From the NCBI GenBank assembly GCA_021808445.1, contig JAKBBP010000025.1, positions 1-40,443 on the forward strand: a stretch of DNA of 40,443 nucleotides. The letters run 5' to 3'. A program made the translations under genes and the position numbers. Source of the DNA: Pseudomonadota bacterium. GTDB taxonomy: Bacteria; Pseudomonadota; Gammaproteobacteria; Burkholderiales; Burkholderiaceae_C. Within the stretch, counting starts at the first letter, position 1, and every line of letters begins with the position of its first letter. The notes under the pieces are model-generated. The model saw nothing but the letters and a program-made list of their open reading frames with translations, was not told the DNA's origin and made no database searches. Of the stretch, positions 30,827 through 38,447 are shown in pieces.

Positions 30827-31717
30827 TCACCAGGGTGGCAGCGGGGCCTCCAGGCGCCGGCCGTCGTAGCCCCGCACCTGGCCGAAATAGTCGGCTCCGG
30901 CGTTCCATTCCTCGCTGGCGCGACGCAGTTCCTGCGGCGTGCGGGCCACGAAATTCCACCACATGCGCATGTCCTCGCCGAAGGGCGTGCCACCGATGAG
31001 CAGGCAGCGCGAGGCCGAGCCGGCGGCCACGCGCAGTTCGCTGCGGCCAGCGCCCAGGTACAGCAGGCTGCCGATGCCCAGGGCCTGGCCGTCGAAACAG
31101 GCCCCGTGCTCGAGCATCATCAGCGCGTATTCGAAATCGGCGCGCAGCGGAAGCACCGCCTCGACGGGGCCCTCGCTCAGCAGCTCCACGCCGAGCAGCG
31201 GGCTGTGCACGGCCGCCGGCGAGCGCTCTCCCAGGAACTCGCCGATCATCACGCTGACCCGCAGGCCCTGGTGATGGATCACCGGCAGATCCTGCACATG
31301 CTGGAAGCCGGGCTCGCACCCGCGCTGGGCCTCGGGCAGGGCGATCCACAACTGCGCGCCGTGCAGCGAAGGCGAGCGCTGCGCGGGCGACTCCTCGGAG
31401 TGGGAGATGCCGCGCCCGGCGGTCATCAGGTTGAGCTGGCCGGGCCGAATGGCCTGCAGCGAGCCCAGGCTGTCGCGGTGCAGCACTTCGCCCTGCACCA
31501 GCCAGGTGACGGTCTGCAGCCCGATGTGAGGGTGGGGTCCCACGCGCATGCCCAGGCCCTGGGACACGTCGGCCGGCCCGAAATGATCCAGGAAGCACCA
31601 GGCGCCGACCATGCGGCGGTGGCGGTGGGGCAGGGCGCGGGCGATGCGCATGCCCTCGCCCAGCACGGCTTCGTGGGCGGGGAGAATCTGCGGCAGGGAG
31701 TCGTCGGGCTGGTCCAT
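30827..31717 (-). CDS. Pirin family protein
   Basis: A 296-aa bicupin. The metal-binding residues of the N-terminal cupin are all present by alignment with human pirin: H62 and H64 (GPHPHIGLQTVTW), H106 and E108 (GISHSEES). The C-terminal cupin has EHGACFDGQALGIGSLLYLG and MWWNFVARTPQEL. Bacterial pirins include quercetin 2,3-dioxygenases and proteins that bind metabolic enzymes; the activity here is not determined. It starts at MDQPDDSLPQ; a longer frame would run into the divergent LysR gene's start. It is the first gene of a two-gene unit with the PcaC-like gene and diverges from the LysR regulator across 82 bp, which makes LysR its likely regulator. Confidence 0.9.
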   Translation of the reverse strand: MDQPDDSLPQILPAHEAVLGEGMRIARALPHRHRRMVGAWCFLDHFGPADVSQGLGMRVGPHPHIGLQTVTWLVQGEVLHRDSLGSLQAIRPGQLNLMTAGRGISHSEESPAQRSPSLHGAQLWIALPEAQRGCEPGFQHVQDLPVIHHQGLRVSVMIGEFLGERSPAAVHSPLLGVELLSEGPVEAVLPLRADFEYALMMLEHGACFDGQALGIGSLLYLGAGRSELRVAAGSASRCLLIGGTPFGEDMRMWWNFVARTPQELRRASEEWNAGADYFGQVRGYDGRRLEAPLPPW

Positions 31718-31799
31718 CGATCCATTGTCGCTCGATTCGGCGCGCGCGCAGTGGCTACCATCGCGGAGTTCCCCGCAGCCGCGTCCCGCATCGCGCACC

Positions 31800-32711
31800 A
31801 TGGTCGAGCTCCGCAACATCGAAACCTTCTACTGGGTCGCGACCCTCGGGGGTTTTCGCGCCGCCGCGGAAAAGCTGCACGCCACCCAGCCCGCCATCTC
31901 CCAGCGTATCCACGCGCTGGAGGAGGCGCTGGACGTGCGCCTGTTCGATCGCGACGCGCGCGGCGTGGCGCTCACCGCCAAGGGCCAGGAACTGCTGCCC
32001 TACGCGGAGCGCATGCTGCGCACCCGCCTGGAGCTGCAGCAGGCGGCACGCAGCGAAAGCGTGATCCGCGGCACCCTGCGCCTGGGGGTGTCGGAGACCA
32101 TCGTGCACACCTGGCTGCCGCGCCTGATGGAGCAGTTGCACGAGGCCTACCCGGCGCTGCTCATGGACGTGCAGGTCGACACCTCGACCTTGCTGAAGGA
32201 GCAGATCAACAGCCACCAGCTGGACCTGGCCTTCCTGCTCGGGCCGATGACCGAGCCGCATGTGTACAACCTGGAGCTCTGCGAGTACCCGCTGCGCTGG
32301 CTGGCCAGCCCGAAGCTTCCCGTGGGGCGCTCGCCGGTGCCGCTGCGCCGCCTGGGGGACTGGCCGGTGATCACCTACCCAGCCTCCACCGACCCGCACC
32401 GCGAGGTGCGCAAGATGCTGCACGCCACCGGCGTGGAGCCGCTGCGCATGTACGGCAGCGCTGCGCTGAGCGTGATCGTGCGCATGGCGCAGGATGCCAT
32501 CGGCACCGCGGTGATCGCCCCCATCTCCGCGCACCGCGCGCTGCAGGACGGCAGCCTGGTGATGCTCGACGTGGCGGGCCCCGCGCTGCCCTCGCTGCGC
32601 TACACCGCCTGCTGGCGACACGGGGCCACCGACCTGGTGCCCCGGGTGGTGGCGCAGGCGGCGCTGCGGGTCGCGCGAGAAGACGCGCTTTTGCATCAGG
32701 GCAAATACTGA
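31800..32711 (+). CDS. LysR-family transcriptional regulator
   Basis: A 303-aa LysR-type regulator. The N-terminal winged helix (1-60) has the classic FRAAAEKLHATQPAISQRIHALEEALDVRLFDR, followed by the linker helix. The effector domain (about 90-295) starts at GTLRLGVSETIVHTWLPRL. It diverges from pirin/PcaC and is followed on its own strand, after 88 bp, by the DUF1445 and transporter genes, so it may control either or both. The start ATG lies at the end of a GC-rich gap with no clear SD. The effector is unknown; an amino-acid-derived lactam would fit the downstream genes. Confidence 0.88.
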   Translation: MVELRNIETFYWVATLGGFRAAAEKLHATQPAISQRIHALEEALDVRLFDRDARGVALTAKGQELLPYAERMLRTRLELQQAARSESVIRGTLRLGVSETIVHTWLPRLMEQLHEAYPALLMDVQVDTSTLLKEQINSHQLDLAFLLGPMTEPHVYNLELCEYPLRWLASPKLPVGRSPVPLRRLGDWPVITYPASTDPHREVRKMLHATGVEPLRMYGSAALSVIVRMAQDAIGTAVIAPISAHRALQDGSLVMLDVAGPALPSLRYTACWRHGATDLVPRVVAQAALRVAREDALLHQGKY

Positions 32712-32736
32712 TTAGCGGAATTTATCGCCGGTCATC

Positions 32737-32754
32737 CAAACACGTGATTGGACA
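32737..32754. promoter_or_regulatory. Dyad TCCAA-N8-TTGGA upstream of the DUF1445 gene
   Basis: A perfect 5-bp inverted repeat with an 8-bp spacer lies in an AT-richer stretch between the LysR gene and the DUF1445-liv genes. It is a candidate LysR binding site; the arm and spacer sizes are close to LysR boxes, but no experimental match is known to me. Confidence 0.4.
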
Positions 32755-32799
32755 GCCCCCGGTGCGGGCGTTGAAATGCCCCTGCAACAAGGAGAGGGC

Positions 32800-33618
32800 A
32801 TGTCGAACATCCGCAATCCCGCGCCGGGCGCCTCGCCCGGACTGTCCACGCCGTACCGGGTGCGCCTGGCGGCGCGATCGGGCGCGCTGAGCTCGCCCAC
32901 GGCCGACCTGGCCCCCGGGCATGTGCAGGGCAACCTGGTGGTGCTGCCCCGCGTGCTGGCCGAGGATTTCCTGCTGTACTGCCAGCGCAACCCCAAGCCC
33001 TGCCCGCTGCTGGCGGTGGGCGAGGCGGGAGACCCCTCGCTGCCGGGCATGGGCGAGGACATCGACCTGCGCACCGACCTGCCGCGCTACCGCGTGTTCC
33101 GCGACGGGCGCCTGGTCGACGAGGTGGCCGATGTGCGCTCCTGCTGGCGCGACGACCTGGTGAGTTTCCTCATCGGCTGCTCCTTTTCCTTCGAGCAGGC
33201 CATGCTGGAGGCCGGGCTGCCGGTACGCCACGTGGAGCAGGGCTGCAACGTGCCCATGTACCGCACCAACATTCCCACGACGGCGGCCGGGCCTTTCCGG
33301 GGCCCGATGGTGGTGTCCATGCGTCCGCTCAAGGCGGCGCAGGCCATACGCGCCATCCAGGTGACTTCGCGCTTCCCGGCGGTGCACGGGGCGCCGGTGC
33401 ACCTGGGCGATGCGCGCCAGATCGGCATCCGCGACCTGGCCAGCCCGGACTTCGGCGACCCCGTGCGCATCGGGCCGGACGAGATCCCCGTGTTCTGGGC
33501 CTGTGGCGTGACCCCGCAGGTGGCGGTGGCCGAGGCCCGGCCCGATTTGTGCATCACCCACGCGCCGGGCTACATGCTGGTCACCGACCTGCGCAACAGC
33601 CAGCTGGCCAGTTTGTGA
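32800..33618 (+). CDS. DUF1445 / D-glutamate cyclase family protein (YcsI-like putative hydro-lyase)
   Basis: A 272-aa member of the DUF1445 family, also annotated as putative hydro-lyase and now named after D-glutamate cyclase, which forms 5-oxoproline. Conserved blocks are [69 protein letters not shown] and [18 protein letters not shown] stands before the ATG. In Bacillus subtilis the homologue ycsI lies in the 5-oxoprolinase (pxp) operon. Here it precedes an ABC transporter and a 5-oxoprolinase-type gene, which strengthens a link to 5-oxoproline metabolism. The direct reaction in bacteria is inferred. Confidence 0.87.
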   Translation: MSNIRNPAPGASPGLSTPYRVRLAARSGALSSPTADLAPGHVQGNLVVLPRVLAEDFLLYCQRNPKPCPLLAVGEAGDPSLPGMGEDIDLRTDLPRYRVFRDGRLVDEVADVRSCWRDDLVSFLIGCSFSFEQAMLEAGLPVRHVEQGCNVPMYRTNIPTTAAGPFRGPMVVSMRPLKAAQAIRAIQVTSRFPAVHGAPVHLGDARQIGIRDLASPDFGDPVRIGPDEIPVFWACGVTPQVAVAEARPDLCITHAPGYMLVTDLRNSQLASL

Positions 33619-33688
33619 ACCCCGAGGCCGCATCGGCGGCCCCGGGTCTTGTCGAAGCACGCAGTCCCAGACCACACCAGGAGGAATG

Positions 33689-34945
33689 ATGAAGCGCCGC
33701 GAACTACTCAGTGTCCTTGCCGCAGCAGGCCTCACGACGGCCTCGATCGTCCCCGCGCGAGCCGCGGGCAAGCCGGTGCGCATCGGCGCCATCTATCCCC
33801 TGACCGGCGCGCTGGCGTCGACCGGACAGGACATCAAGAGCGCCATCGAACTGGCGGTGGACATCGTCAACAAGCCCCACCCCGAGCTCAAGACTCTTCC
33901 GCTGGCGGCTGGTTCGGGGCTGCCGCGCCTGGGTGGTGCCATGCTGGAGGTGGTGTTCTCCGACTCGCAGGGCAACCCGGCCACGGGCCTGGCCGACGCG
34001 CAGCGCCTGATCGACGAGCAGGGCGTGGTGGCGCTGACGGGGGCGTACCAGTCCAACGTCACCGAGACCTGCAGCCGCGTCGCCGAACAACGCGGAATCC
34101 CCTATCTCAACGGCGAATCCAGCAGTCCCTCGCTGACCGAGCGCGGCTACAAGTGGTTCTTCCGCACCACGCCCAACGACGAGACCTTCATCCAGAACAT
34201 GATGGACTTCCTGGGCACCATCCGACAGGTGCCCGCGCAGCGTATCGCGGTGGTCTACGAGAACACGGACTTCGGGGTGAACACCTACAAGGCGGTGCAG
34301 AAGTTCGCGCCCCGGTTCAAGCGCCAGGTGGTGGCCGGCATCGCCTACACGGCGGGTTCGCCCTCCCTGAACGCCGAGGTGGCCAAGCTGGCCGCGGCCA
34401 AGCCCGACGTGGCGATCTTCGCGTCCTACACCTCGGACGCGCTGCTGTTCGTGCGCACCATGCGCGAGATGAAATATGCGCCGCCGGTGCTGCTGGCCAA
34501 CGACGCCGGTTTCATCGACTCGGCCTTCGTCAAGCAGGTCAGCGCGCAGACCCAGGGCATCCTGACCCGCGACGTGTGGGCCACCGACATCGCGAAGACC
34601 AACCCGATGCTCAACCACATCAACGCCCTGTACCGCGCCCGCGCCGGCAAGGACCTGAACGGGAACAACGCGCGCTCGATGGCCGGTGTGCTGGTGCTGG
34701 CCGACGCCATCAACCGCGCCGGTTCCACCGAGCCGGAGGCGATCCGCAAGGCGCTGATCGCCACCGACCTGGGCTACGAGCAGGTGGCCATGCCCTGGCC
34801 GGGGGTGAAGTTCGACGCGCAGGGCCAGAATGAGCGCGGCGCCGGGCTGATCCTGCAGATGGAGGGCCCGGGCTACCAGACGGTGTGGCCGACGCAGTTC
34901 AAGCACGACAAGGCGCTTCCGAAGCTTCCCTTCGCCTGGAGCTGA
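33689..34945 (+). CDS. livK: ABC transporter substrate-binding protein, LivK type
   Basis: A 418-aa periplasmic binding protein of the branched-chain amino acid/amide (type I fold) family. The N-terminus MKRRELLSVLAAAG carries twin arginines before a hydrophobic stretch, a weak Tat-like signal, with cleavage near PARAAG. The mature domain begins VRIGAIYPLTGALASTGQD, a family hallmark. The binding cleft segments ALTGAYQSNVT and GESSSPSLTERG are visible. Two ATGs are adjacent; the second (33689) is better spaced from AGGAGG. It heads livKHMGF and a 5-oxoprolinase-type gene, so the ligand may be 5-oxoproline or a related lactam. Ligand specificity cannot be read directly. Confidence 0.9.
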   Translation: MKRRELLSVLAAAGLTTASIVPARAAGKPVRIGAIYPLTGALASTGQDIKSAIELAVDIVNKPHPELKTLPLAAGSGLPRLGGAMLEVVFSDSQGNPATGLADAQRLIDEQGVVALTGAYQSNVTETCSRVAEQRGIPYLNGESSSPSLTERGYKWFFRTTPNDETFIQNMMDFLGTIRQVPAQRIAVVYENTDFGVNTYKAVQKFAPRFKRQVVAGIAYTAGSPSLNAEVAKLAAAKPDVAIFASYTSDALLFVRTMREMKYAPPVLLANDAGFIDSAFVKQVSAQTQGILTRDVWATDIAKTNPMLNHINALYRARAGKDLNGNNARSMAGVLVLADAINRAGSTEPEAIRKALIATDLGYEQVAMPWPGVKFDAQGQNERGAGLILQMEGPGYQTVWPTQFKHDKALPKLPFAWS

Positions 34946-34958
34946 GGCGGCAAGACTG

Positions 34959-34999
34959 CCCGGCGGGCATGCGCGGCGCCGCCGCGCCGCCCCGCCGGG
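34959..34999 (+). terminator. Nested stem-loop between livK and livH
   Basis: An outer 9-bp stem (34959-34967 with 34991-34999) encloses an inner 7-bp stem (34971-34977 with 34981-34987). The structure starts 13 bp after the livK stop codon, has no T-run and ends 25 bp before livH. It is likely a partial terminator or mRNA stabiliser that raises livK level over the membrane genes. Confidence 0.55.
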
Positions 35000-35024
35000 T
35001 GAACCCTGGGGGAGGAAGAACACC

Positions 35025-35876
35025 ATGCTCGAGGCGCTGTATTCCGGCTTGCTCGACGGACTGTTGTACGCCGCGGTCGCACTGGGACTGGCGCTGATCT
35101 GGGGCATCACCGACGTGATCAACTTCGCGCACGGTGAATTCCTGATGCTGGGCATGTACGCAGCCTACTGGCTGTTCACGCTGGCGCATCTGGATCCGCT
35201 GCTGTCGGCGCCGCTGGTGGCGGTGGCCATGGCCTTTTTCGGCTTCGGGGTGTACGCGCTGATCATCCGGCGCCTGCGCAGGGGGCCGCCGACCGCGGTG
35301 ATCCTGGCCACCTTCGGGCTGGGCCTGGTGATGCGCCAGGCGGCGTCGATCGCCTTCACGCCCAATTACCGCAACCTGTCGCACACGGCGCTCTCGGGCA
35401 GCGTGACCGTCACCGGGGTGCACCTGGGGCGCCCGCAGTTCGTCACCGCGCTGATCGCGCTGGCGCTGGTGGGCGTGGTGTTCTGGCTGGTGTACCGCAC
35501 CCGCTGGGGGCAGGCGCTGCAGGCGGTGGCCGAGGACCGGGAAGTGGCCGCCTTCGTGGGCATCTCGCCGCAGCGCGTGGACGCGCAGGTCTGGATGCTC
35601 AGCAGCGCCGTGGTGGGCCTGGTGGGGGCGCTGCTGACCAGTTTTTTCTACATCTTTCCTTCGGTGGGCGCGGTGTTCGGCCTGCTGGCCTTCGTGGCGG
35701 TGTGCATGGGCGGCTTCGGCTCCCTGCTGGGGGCCGCGCTGGCCGGGTTGCTGATCGGACTGATCGAGGCCTTCACGGGCTACCTGATCGAGCCGGCGCT
35801 GAAGACCCTGGGGATTTTCGTGTTGTTCGTGGCCGTGCTGTGGTGGCGTCCGCGCGGCCTGTTCGGACGGTGGTGA
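35025..35876 (+). CDS. livH: ABC transporter permease, LivH type
   Basis: A 283-aa integral membrane permease of the branched-chain amino acid/amide uptake family, with about eight predicted helices. Typical sequences are ALGLALIWGITDVINFAHGEFLMLGMYAAYW near the N-terminus and the cytoplasmic coupling loop RTRWGQALQAVAEDREVAAFVGI. FVAVCMGGFGSLLGAALAGLLIGLIE lies near the C-terminus. The start has a GGGGGAGGA SD. The stop codon is one base before the livM start, so the two are co-translated. It forms the channel with LivM and is powered by LivG/LivF. Confidence 0.93.
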   Translation: MLEALYSGLLDGLLYAAVALGLALIWGITDVINFAHGEFLMLGMYAAYWLFTLAHLDPLLSAPLVAVAMAFFGFGVYALIIRRLRRGPPTAVILATFGLGLVMRQAASIAFTPNYRNLSHTALSGSVTVTGVHLGRPQFVTALIALALVGVVFWLVYRTRWGQALQAVAEDREVAAFVGISPQRVDAQVWMLSSAVVGLVGALLTSFFYIFPSVGAVFGLLAFVAVCMGGFGSLLGAALAGLLIGLIEAFTGYLIEPALKTLGIFVLFVAVLWWRPRGLFGRW

Positions 35877-35877
35877 C

Positions 35878-36870
35878 ATGCATCCTGATCCTTCTCGAGA
35901 CCCGGCCGGCGCCCGCTGGCGCGATCGCCTGCCGCTGCTGCTGGCCGCCGCGCTGGCGCTGCTGATGGCCCTGGCGCCGGTGTTCACGCACGACGGCTTC
36001 ATCCTGCAGGTCCTGTTCAAGACCCTGCTGTTCGGCGCCCTGGGCGCGTCGTGGAGCCTGGTGGGCGGGTTCCTCGGGCGCATTTCCTTCGGGCACGGCT
36101 TTTTTCTCGGCGTCGGCGCGTACACGACGGTGCTGCTGATGCTGGACCTGCATGTCTCGCCGCTGCTGGGCATCCCGCTGGGCGGGCTGGCGGCCGCGGC
36201 CGTGGCCTGGCTGATCGCGGCTCCCACGCTGCGCCTGTCGGGGCATTATTTCGCCATGGTCACCATCGGCCTGCTGCAGATCGGACTGCTGGGATTCACC
36301 AACCTGCCTTGGGCGGGCGGGGCCAGCGGGCTGTCGGTGCCCATCGGCAATCATCCCTGGATGCTGCTGTTCCGCAATCGCATGCCTTACTACCTGATCG
36401 CCGTGGCGCTGGCGCTGCTGAGCTTCGCCGTGGTGTATTTCAGCGCGCGCTCGCGCCTGGGCTACTACTGGCGCGCCATCAGCGGCGACGAGGCGGCCGC
36501 GCGCAGCCTGGGGGTGCCGGCGCAGCGCTGCAAGCTGCTGGGCTTCGCGCTGTCGGCGGCGCTGACGGGGGTGTGGGGCGGTTTCTTCGCCATCTACGTG
36601 GGATTCATCGACCCCGACTCCATGTTCAGCCTGTCGACCTCGGTGGAGATCGTGCTGGTGGCCATCCTGGGCGGCGCCGGATCCCTGTACGGACCCTGGC
36701 TGGGCGCGGCCCTGCTGATTCCGCTGGGGGAGATCACTCGCGCCGCCTGGGGCGGCTCCAGCGGTGGCGCCGACGTGCTGGTGTACGGGCTGGTGATCGT
36801 GGCGGTCACGATGTTCATCCCCGGTGGACTGACCACCTTGCGGAGGCGCCATGGCCTTGCTCGAGGTTGA
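35878..36870 (+). CDS. livM: ABC transporter permease, LivM type
   Basis: A 330-aa membrane permease, partner of LivH. After a short polar N-terminus, about ten helices are predicted. Family marks are WSLVGGFLGRISFGHGFFLGVGAYTT, LRLSGHYFAMVTIG and the coupling helix GYYWRAISGDEAAARSLGVP. VAILGGAGSLYGPWLGAA follows near the end. It begins one base after livH and its last 20 bp overlap livG, so translation of the operon is tightly coupled. The substrate is that of LivK and is not evident from the permease. Confidence 0.93.
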   Translation: MHPDPSRDPAGARWRDRLPLLLAAALALLMALAPVFTHDGFILQVLFKTLLFGALGASWSLVGGFLGRISFGHGFFLGVGAYTTVLLMLDLHVSPLLGIPLGGLAAAAVAWLIAAPTLRLSGHYFAMVTIGLLQIGLLGFTNLPWAGGASGLSVPIGNHPWMLLFRNRMPYYLIAVALALLSFAVVYFSARSRLGYYWRAISGDEAAARSLGVPAQRCKLLGFALSAALTGVWGGFFAIYVGFIDPDSMFSLSTSVEIVLVAILGGAGSLYGPWLGAALLIPLGEITRAAWGGSSGGADVLVYGLVIVAVTMFIPGGLTTLRRRHGLARG

Positions 36871-37573
36871 GTCGCTGAGCAAGCGCTTCGGCGGGCTGAC
36901 GGCCAATCGCGACGTCAGCTTCGCGGTGGAGCAGGGCGAGCTGGTGGCCATCATCGGCCCCAACGGCGCGGGCAAGAGCACGCTGTTCAACAGCCTGGCC
37001 TGCAGCTACGCGCCCACCTCCGGCTCCATTCGCTTCGGCGGGCGTTCCATCGTCGGCATGAGCCCGGAGCAGGTGGCCGGGCTGGGGCTGGCGCGCAGTT
37101 TCCAGATTCCGCGCAGCTTCGGGGACATGACGGTGCTGGAGAACACCATGGTGGGGGCGCTGCTGCGCCATCGACGGGTCGCCGACGCGCGGCGCCATGC
37201 CGAGCAGGTATTGCGCAGCGTGGGCCTGCAAGGGCGCGCGCAGGAGCGGGCGGCGGCGCTCAACGTGGCGGGGCAGAAGCGCGTGGAACTGGCACGCGCG
37301 CTGGCCACGGCGCCGCGCATGCTGCTGCTGGACGAGGTGGCCGGTGGGCTCAACCCCGGCGAGGCGATCGAGCTGGCCGAGATCCTGCGCGAGATCCACG
37401 CGCAGGGGGTGACCCTGCTGATCGTCGAACATGTGCTGGAGGTGGTCATGCGTCTGGCGCAGCGCGTGCTGGTGCTGAATTTCGGGCAGCTGATCGCCCA
37501 GGGTTCGCCGCAGGAGGTCGTGCGCGACCCCACGGTGATCGAGGCCTACCTGGGGAGCAAGCACCGTGTCTGA
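36851..37573 (+). CDS. livG: ABC transporter ATP-binding protein, LivG type
   Basis: A 240-aa cytoplasmic ATPase of the uptake system. Walker A is GPNGAGKST and Walker B is MLLLDEVAGGL. The switch His is in VEHVLEVV. The signature segment reads NVAGQKRVELARAL in place of LSGGQ, in keeping with the divergent LivG signatures. LARSFQIPRSFGDMTVLENTMVG is a typical Q-loop region. The ATG lies inside the end of livM (20-bp overlap), and the gene's 3' end overlaps the livF start by 8 bp. It works as a heterodimer with LivF. Confidence 0.94.
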   Translation: MALLEVESLSKRFGGLTANRDVSFAVEQGELVAIIGPNGAGKSTLFNSLACSYAPTSGSIRFGGRSIVGMSPEQVAGLGLARSFQIPRSFGDMTVLENTMVGALLRHRRVADARRHAEQVLRSVGLQGRAQERAAALNVAGQKRVELARALATAPRMLLLDEVAGGLNPGEAIELAEILREIHAQGVTLLIVEHVLEVVMRLAQRVLVLNFGQLIAQGSPQEVVRDPTVIEAYLGSKHRV

Positions 37574-38297
37574 GACCCTGAGCGATCCGATGCTTCGCAT
37601 CGAGGACCTGGAGGTGGCCTATGGCGGCGTGCGCGCGGTTGGCGGCGTGTCGCTGGTGGTGGGGCGCGGCGAGGTGGTGGCGCTGCTGGGGGCGAATGGC
37701 GCCGGGAAGTCCAGCACCTTGCGCGCCGCCGTGGGCAGTGTGCGGGCGCGCGCGGGGCGCGTGGTCTTCGACGGGCAGGACATCACCGGCACACCGACGC
37801 ACCGCCTGGTCTCGCGCGGCATGGCGATGATTCCCGAGGGCGCGCGGGTGTTCGCGCGCCAGAGCGTGGAGGCCAACCTGCGCCTGGGTGCCTTCACGGT
37901 GCGCGAGCCGGCCGAAGTGCAGCGGCGCCTGGACCAGGTGTACGGGATGTTCGGACGCCTGGCCGAGCGACGCGCGCAGCTGGCGGGCACCTTGTCGGGC
38001 GGGGAGCGCCAGATGCTGGCCATCGGGCGCGCATTGCTGAGCGGGCCGCGCCTGCTGCTCATCGACGAGCCCAGCCTGGGGCTGTCGCCCAAGCTGGTGG
38101 AGGAAGTGTTCGAGGCGCTGGCGGGACTGAACCGCGAGCAGGGTCTGTCGGTGCTGCTGGTGGAGCAGAACACGGCCATGGCGCTGGACCTGGCGGCTCG
38201 AGGCTACGTGCTCCAAAGCGGGCAGGTGGTGCTGCAGGGAAGCGCCGAGGAGCTGCGCAACGACGACGAGGTGCGGCGTGCCTATCTGGGCCTGTAG
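37566..38297 (+). CDS. livF: ABC transporter ATP-binding protein, LivF type
   Basis: A 243-aa ATPase, partner of LivG. Walker A is GANGAGKSS, the signature is LSGGERQMLAIGRAL and Walker B is LLLIDEPSLGLSP. The family-typical GMAMIPEGARVFARQSVEANLRLGA is present. The start is GTG at 37566 (GGGGAG in front), overlapping livG by 8 bp; an internal ATG at 37590 is the alternative but loses the coupling. It is the last transporter gene. A 150-bp gap rich in hairpins separates it from the 5-oxoprolinase-type gene on the same strand. Confidence 0.93.
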   Translation: MSETLSDPMLRIEDLEVAYGGVRAVGGVSLVVGRGEVVALLGANGAGKSSTLRAAVGSVRARAGRVVFDGQDITGTPTHRLVSRGMAMIPEGARVFARQSVEANLRLGAFTVREPAEVQRRLDQVYGMFGRLAERRAQLAGTLSGGERQMLAIGRALLSGPRLLLIDEPSLGLSPKLVEEVFEALAGLNREQGLSVLLVEQNTAMALDLAARGYVLQSGQVVLQGSAEELRNDDEVRRAYLGL

Positions 38298-38356
38298 CCG
38301 GTAGCCGGTAGAGGGTGGCGGGCCGGACGAGCCGGCTCGATCCGGGTTTCGACGAA

Positions 38357-38410
38357 CGCGGCGCCTGGCGGCGCCGCGAGGGGCGGGTTCGCCCGCGTGC
38401 GGCGCCGCAC
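38357..38410 (+). other. Array of three hairpins between livF and the 5-oxoprolinase gene
   Basis: Three adjacent inverted repeats fill the middle of the 150-bp gap. A 9-bp stem with a TGGC loop lies at 38357-38378. CGGG-TTCG-CCCG, with a UUCG tetraloop, lies at 38384-38395. A 14-bp perfect palindrome, GTGCGGCGCCGCAC, lies at 38397-38410. None has a T-run. They could reduce transcription into the enzyme gene, guide RNA processing or stabilise the upstream mRNA. Confidence 0.6.
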
Positions 38411-38447
38411 GGGGCGCCGCGGCAACGAGCAAACGAGAGGAATCGAC

